This document shows positions 59,268-64,000 of a stretch of 64,000 bases of DNA, one piece after another; the stretch's first letter is position 1, and every line of letters begins with the position of its first letter. A program made the translations under genes and the position numbers. Source of the DNA: Oncomelania hupensis (Eukaryota > Mollusca > Gastropoda > Littorinimorpha > Pomatiopsidae); contig CM072523.1 of the NCBI GenBank assembly GCA_036898135.1, positions 46,265,329-46,329,328 on the forward strand, in the 5' to 3' direction. The notes under the pieces were generated by a model, which was not told the origin of the DNA, ran no database searches, and saw only the letters and a program-made list of their open reading frames with translations.

Positions 59268-61056
59268 CTTTTTATTTATTTATTGTATAATAACCTCATG
59301 GTTTTTAAGAGTATCAATCGTAGGAATTTCAAAACCATAGATAGAACATGACCTCCAGTAAAATATATTTCATGCAGAGATTATTCTCATGGCAACAATC
59401 AGAGTGAATGCACCTCTCGTCCTAGGCCGTGCTATTTTCATTTCACTACCAAACTCTCTTTTTGCGGATACTGTGCTGAGAGGTACCGTTCAGTAAACTA
59501 CAAATCTGAACGTGGCCAAAGGCTGGCTGGTTTATTGGCAAAAGAAACAAACTAACAAACACACACAAAAAACATTAACATGGGTTATATAGACTATACT
59601 TTTAAGTGAGTTTCTCAACCCATAGTAATGTCTTTTTACCGTAAATTTAGCTGCCTCTTTTCTGCCCCTTGCACGCAATGGCGGTAAATGTTTTCGATTT
59701 CTTTCATTCATTCATGACTTCCGTGACCTTTGTTTTAAGTTAGTTTTTAATTGCTACCCAAGACACGGAGTCAAGACACGAAATCGATTTCCTTTAGGAA
59801 TTTTAAAATTCTGCTTGTTTTCCTTAGCATCAGTTTTTGGTGTTTTCTTTTAATTGTTATTTGGATTGCAAAATCAAATATTGTGTAGGCCAACCCGGTG
59901 ATGAGTAATTCGATAAATACGTTAACTAGAGGGCAAAAGGCTGACAGCCGGTGATGCCAACTATACTATACTATACTATACTATACTATACTATACTATA
60001 CTATACTATACTATACTATACTATACTATACTATACTTTACTATACTATACTATACTAATAATGCATGCAATCTTCTAGCTTGTGTTTAATTGTATGTGT
60101 AGCCAACGGGTTTTTTCTTATCTGCAATGTTATTTGTAACCTCTTGTACCAAAGTCTGTCCCTCTTGTTTTACATGGCCATAAATGTTCGTATCGTATCA
60201 TATCGTTACCATATCATATCCTTTCCTGTATACATGTGGTCTGAAATACAAGCTTTATTTGATGCAATTCACTTTGTATATAATGTTTGTGTCCGTGAAT
60301 ATATGGGAGTGAATTGTGATGTTATATGTAATGATTTTATTGACGATTATACTATTGTCCAAGGGTATGTTCATATTTATGGGTGTTATTATGTCGCCAA
60401 CATGTTAAATGTCCTTCTGTAAATGATGACCAAACATATTTTGTATTCTTTTTACGAGGATGAAAAGAGAAGTCACGAACTATTAATTTAAAGAACCACT
60501 ACTAACTCATTAACCTCCTTTTAACCTCTGCTCCTCCTACCACCCTCTCTCTCTTTCTCCTCCGCCCCTCCCTCCCTCCCTTATCTTTTATCCAGAATGC
60601 GAGTGGTAGCTATAGTATAATCAAAGAGCTTTTTACGGAAAGAGGGGGAACTTCCATTATGTCATATACAAAAATGCGAGACGCTCTCACGGATTATTTC
60701 CCTTTGCTCGGGCTGGCTATATTTCATCATCTGCTATATGAATGATCTGTGCGTGGTAACTTATTGAGCCTATGCCATTGCAAAAGAACATTTTTATGGC
60801 AACGTTTGCAAAACCAAACTTTTAACCATCATTATTATTAACATTCCGCTACTGCTGTCTTTTTTTTGTTTTTTTTGTTTTGTTTATGTTTACTTATTGA
60901 CATTTATTAGGTGCTTTTATGCTGCTTATGTGTGTATGTCATAGGTTCGTTTTCTGCCCTGGAATTTATTATTTTTTAATCAACGACAGATATTTTAAAA
61001 TTAAAATATGCATGACAGACTGTTTCATTTATCCGAAACTGTGTAAATCCGTAATC

Positions 61057-61100
<44 letters not shown>

Positions 61101-61795
61101 TTGGGGAAGAGAGAGCTCTGTCATTCAATCAATTAATCACTATAAAGCACAATAACAAAATGTTTCACTAATAGTGTGAATTTAATTTATATCAGGTGTC
61201 CCCCTACCCCCCAACCCTCTCACCTCACACATCACTGGCTTAATAACATCAGTCACTTCATGGAAAATAATTAATTAATCAGACAGAACAATCAGAACCT
61301 AGACTACAACATTCCACGCAATATAGATCTAATGCGCAGAAATTCACAGATCAGAACAAGGACAGAGTTTCTACATTACATTTTTTTTCCGTTTACACTC
61401 AAACGAAAAGGGATTACAACAGATCAAGGACCATTTTTGTGCCTAGGTAAGGGGTTATCTTGCACAGTATTTGATCACGAGGAGAAAACAGACTTTGTCT
61501 AATTTAACTTGTTAACATAAGCAGTTTGACGAAGCCAAACTGCCAATCTGACATCTACTTTTGAAATATAAGCACAAATATAGTCAAACAACCTAGCAAT
61601 AACGTAAACAGTGAGCGACCTGTTGAACGTAAACTGTCAGCAAGCAAACTGTTTTGGATTTAGCACATAAGTATAACATGAATCATTCAAGCCGCTCTCC
61701 GATTGTTTTAACATTAACACTATAACAGCACTGCAGTGGTCTTAGTTTAGGCCTACATAAACACAAAAAAATGAAGTTTTTCAATTGCAATTTAC
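59268..61795. other. AT-rich sequence with pentanucleotide and GA arrays
   Basis: (ACTAT)n at 59968-60058 and (GA)n ending in a G run at 61057-61101. A 118-codon AT-rich frame at 60066-60422 has no recognised domain. If the THAP gene at 61796 continues to the left, its second exon should lie here, but I could not find it. Confidence 0.4.
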
Positions 61796-61935
61796 CTCTC
61801 TTTGTCTCTTGGAAATTTGAAAAAGGACTTGCCAACACAACCTTTCTTGTATCTGGCATTATGGCAATAGATGGCTGTGCAAAAGTCACCGCCCTGTTTC
61901 ACTCGGTCGCCTTTTGACTTTCTGCCACGAGCCAT
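61796..61935 (-). CDS. First coding exon of a THAP-domain protein
   Basis: Minus strand, ATG at 61935, ending at a GAGAG/GTAAAT donor (61796/61795). It leaves 46 codons plus two bases. MARGRKSKG is followed by FCTAIYCHNARYKKG and then SFFKFPRDKE. This is the first half of a THAP C2CH zinc finger: the CX3C pair plus the FxKFP motif that precedes the invariant Trp and the final Cys/His pair. Those would lie in the next exon, which I did not find. THAP proteins bind DNA through this domain; host regulators and P-element-like transposases both carry it, so the role is open. Codon composition is more balanced than the flanks. Confidence 0.72.
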
Positions 61936-62597
<662 letters not shown>

Positions 62598-62790
62598 AGA
62601 TTAGTCCCCTAATCATTCAGTTCTTTAGTTATTCGTGTGTAAAAAATGTTTAAGATATTGTCCCTAAAATTGAAAACGGCAACAATAAACCATAACATGT
62701 CTTTTACAAGTGATTTCAGATACATAATTATTCTTACTCAAAATGTTGTGTATTAGATCATCTTTCCAGCAGGAAAACTGGACGAACTTG

Positions 62791-62845
62791 CACCCTGCGA
62801 AGCTGAGGCTCGTCTTTTTTATCTAGTCTCAGCTACGCTGTGCGC
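62791..62845. repeat. Short foldback repeat, copy 3
   Basis: CCTGCGAAGCTGAGGCT and AGTCTCAGCTACGCTGTG are inverted copies around a 15-base loop. Confidence 0.55.
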
Positions 62846-63612
62846 TTGCGATTTAGACCTTTTGAAAAAAAACTGGTGTAGGAAAAAAAACAACAACTGG
62901 TGGTCCCAAGAACGTCAATCTTCAAAGAGGGGAGACCATTCACATCTGAACTGCTCGTTTCCTTTCCTGATGGTCGTTAGTGAAAAGTGACTCGTGAGTG
63001 CGCGAGGTAAACCCCGTAGTTCTGGCTTGTTCGATAGTCCTGCAGGGCAGGCAGTGGAGGAGGACGGAGAGAGAAAGAGATAATAGGGAGAGGTGGGGGA
63101 ACGAGAGAGTGCGGGGATGTAACATATGCGATTGAGAATGGATATGAGCAAGTGAAAGGGAGAGAGAGGATGTCGGAGAAACATGGTACGAGGATATGTG
63201 GGTGTGTGAGTAAGAGAGACAGAGAAATGGTAGAAAGGGAGAGAGAGGGAGAAAGTGGGTGGGTGGAAAATGAGGGAGGAAGAGAGAAAAAATAACGGGG
63301 GGGGGGGGAAGGGGTGAGGGAGAGAAGAATGGGAGAGAGAGAAATGGAGGGAAAGAGATCAGAGAGAGAGATGGGCGTGGAAGAATAGCTATGAAAGAGT
63401 GGGTGAGAGTGACATTGGGCTTTTAGATTCTGCTTAAAACGCTTCTTTTATAAAAGTAATGTTTGTGTAGGTGTGTGTGTGTGTGTTTTGTGTGTGTGTG
63501 TGTGTGCATAGGCGAGAGAAGTGATATGTGGATGTGGTGAAGAAAGTTGTGGGTACCAAGGATGTTGGGTTAGGAATGAGTTGTATGTGATTTTTTTTTT
63601 TTTTTAATTTAG
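62846..63612. other. Purine-rich non-coding sequence
   Basis: Mostly A and G from 63055 to 63400, a G run at 63298-63308, (GT)n at 63470-63507, and a T tract ending in TTTAG at 63612. Confidence 0.5.
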
Positions 63613-63896
63613 GAATGGACTGCAGCTACATTAACACTGATACATGTACTTCAGTTGGGATGAAAAGTAACCAGAATAATATTGTTAGAAAGCGTTGTGA
63701 GCAGATCACGGAGCTGTTAACAGGGTTACATAAAATAACCTGTTGTACGTATAACCTTAAAAGCTTGAGCTTCCTGCTAAAGCGCACAAAAGTCGCCAAA
63801 TGTCGACCAGTTGGTCAGAGTGACCTGTTAATATTTCGCACCCTGAATGGTAATCGTGTAACATGTTTACATTTAGGATCGGTGCAGCTCAAATAA
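63613..63896 (+). CDS. Possible terminal exon with poly(A) signal
   Basis: A strong acceptor-like context (about 13 T residues, then AATTTAG) precedes 63613. The frame beginning ATGGACTGC at 63615 runs 93 codons with eight cysteines and ends in TAA within CAAATAAAAAAT, so an AATAAA signal overlaps the stop. No domain recognised and no partner exon seen. Inference from signals only. Confidence 0.22.
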
Positions 63897-64000
63897 AAAA
63901 TTATTGGTTACTAGTTTGGTTTCCTGCACACTCAAGTTGGACCCTGTAGGGTTAAAGTTGTAACATTCTCCTTCATACTGTTACGTAGCCTGGAAGTTAT

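Noticed and set aside
60066..60422. 118-codon membrane-like protein
   Set aside because: Hydrophobic look follows from AT-rich sequence; no supporting signals.

Overview
This looks like nuclear DNA from an animal, most likely a lophotrochozoan and perhaps a gastropod mollusc. The support is AT-rich, intron-bearing sequence, very dense microsatellites, a short TTAGGG array, several tRNA-derived SINE families, non-LTR elements with short tandem tails, and a Ty3/gypsy element of the Gmr1 type. The species cannot be fixed from the sequence. There are no operons and no intact multi-exon host gene; this is a repeat-rich intergenic or intronic region.

Layout. 0-2 kb holds (GA)n and a very long (CTAT)n tract. 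2,061-10,523 is one nearly intact LTR retrotransposon: 1.6 kb LTRs that differ at about four sites, a GAGCT target duplication, a primer binding site, gag, protease, integrase, reverse transcriptase and RNase H. The integrase lies upstream of the reverse transcriptase, the unusual order of the Gmr1 group. 11.9-15.9 kb holds a damaged three-exon minus-strand gene of an unnamed family; its splice phases still match, and an L1-like LINE with target duplications sits in its second intron. 16.5-21.1 kb is microsatellites, two short LINE pieces and a compound triplet array.

21.3-59.3 kb is a mosaic of interspersed families. Rep-A is a SINE with a tRNA-like start followed by a 5S-rRNA-like promoter segment (three loci). 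Rep-B is a non-coding repeat of up to about 725 bp with a short tandem tail (seven copies, one nested inside Rep-A with a 12 bp duplication). Rep-C is an RTE-like LINE with a GGATA-repeat tail (six copies in both orientations, one with an open 649-codon reverse transcriptase frame). Rep-D is a roughly 200 bp tRNA-headed SINE (two copies). There are several other tRNA-headed SINEs and a small foldback family.

59.3-64 kb is mostly AT-rich. It contains a clear first coding exon of a THAP zinc-finger gene on the minus strand (61,796-61,935), a long (AT)n tract and a possible terminal exon at the right edge.

The features do not form one pathway. Target-site duplications were read directly for eight insertions, and they give a partial order of events: Rep-A before the nested Rep-B, and the host gene before the LINE in its intron. 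The Gmr1-like element is probably young, from the near identity of its LTRs. Small exon calls are inference from splice signals and reading frame only.
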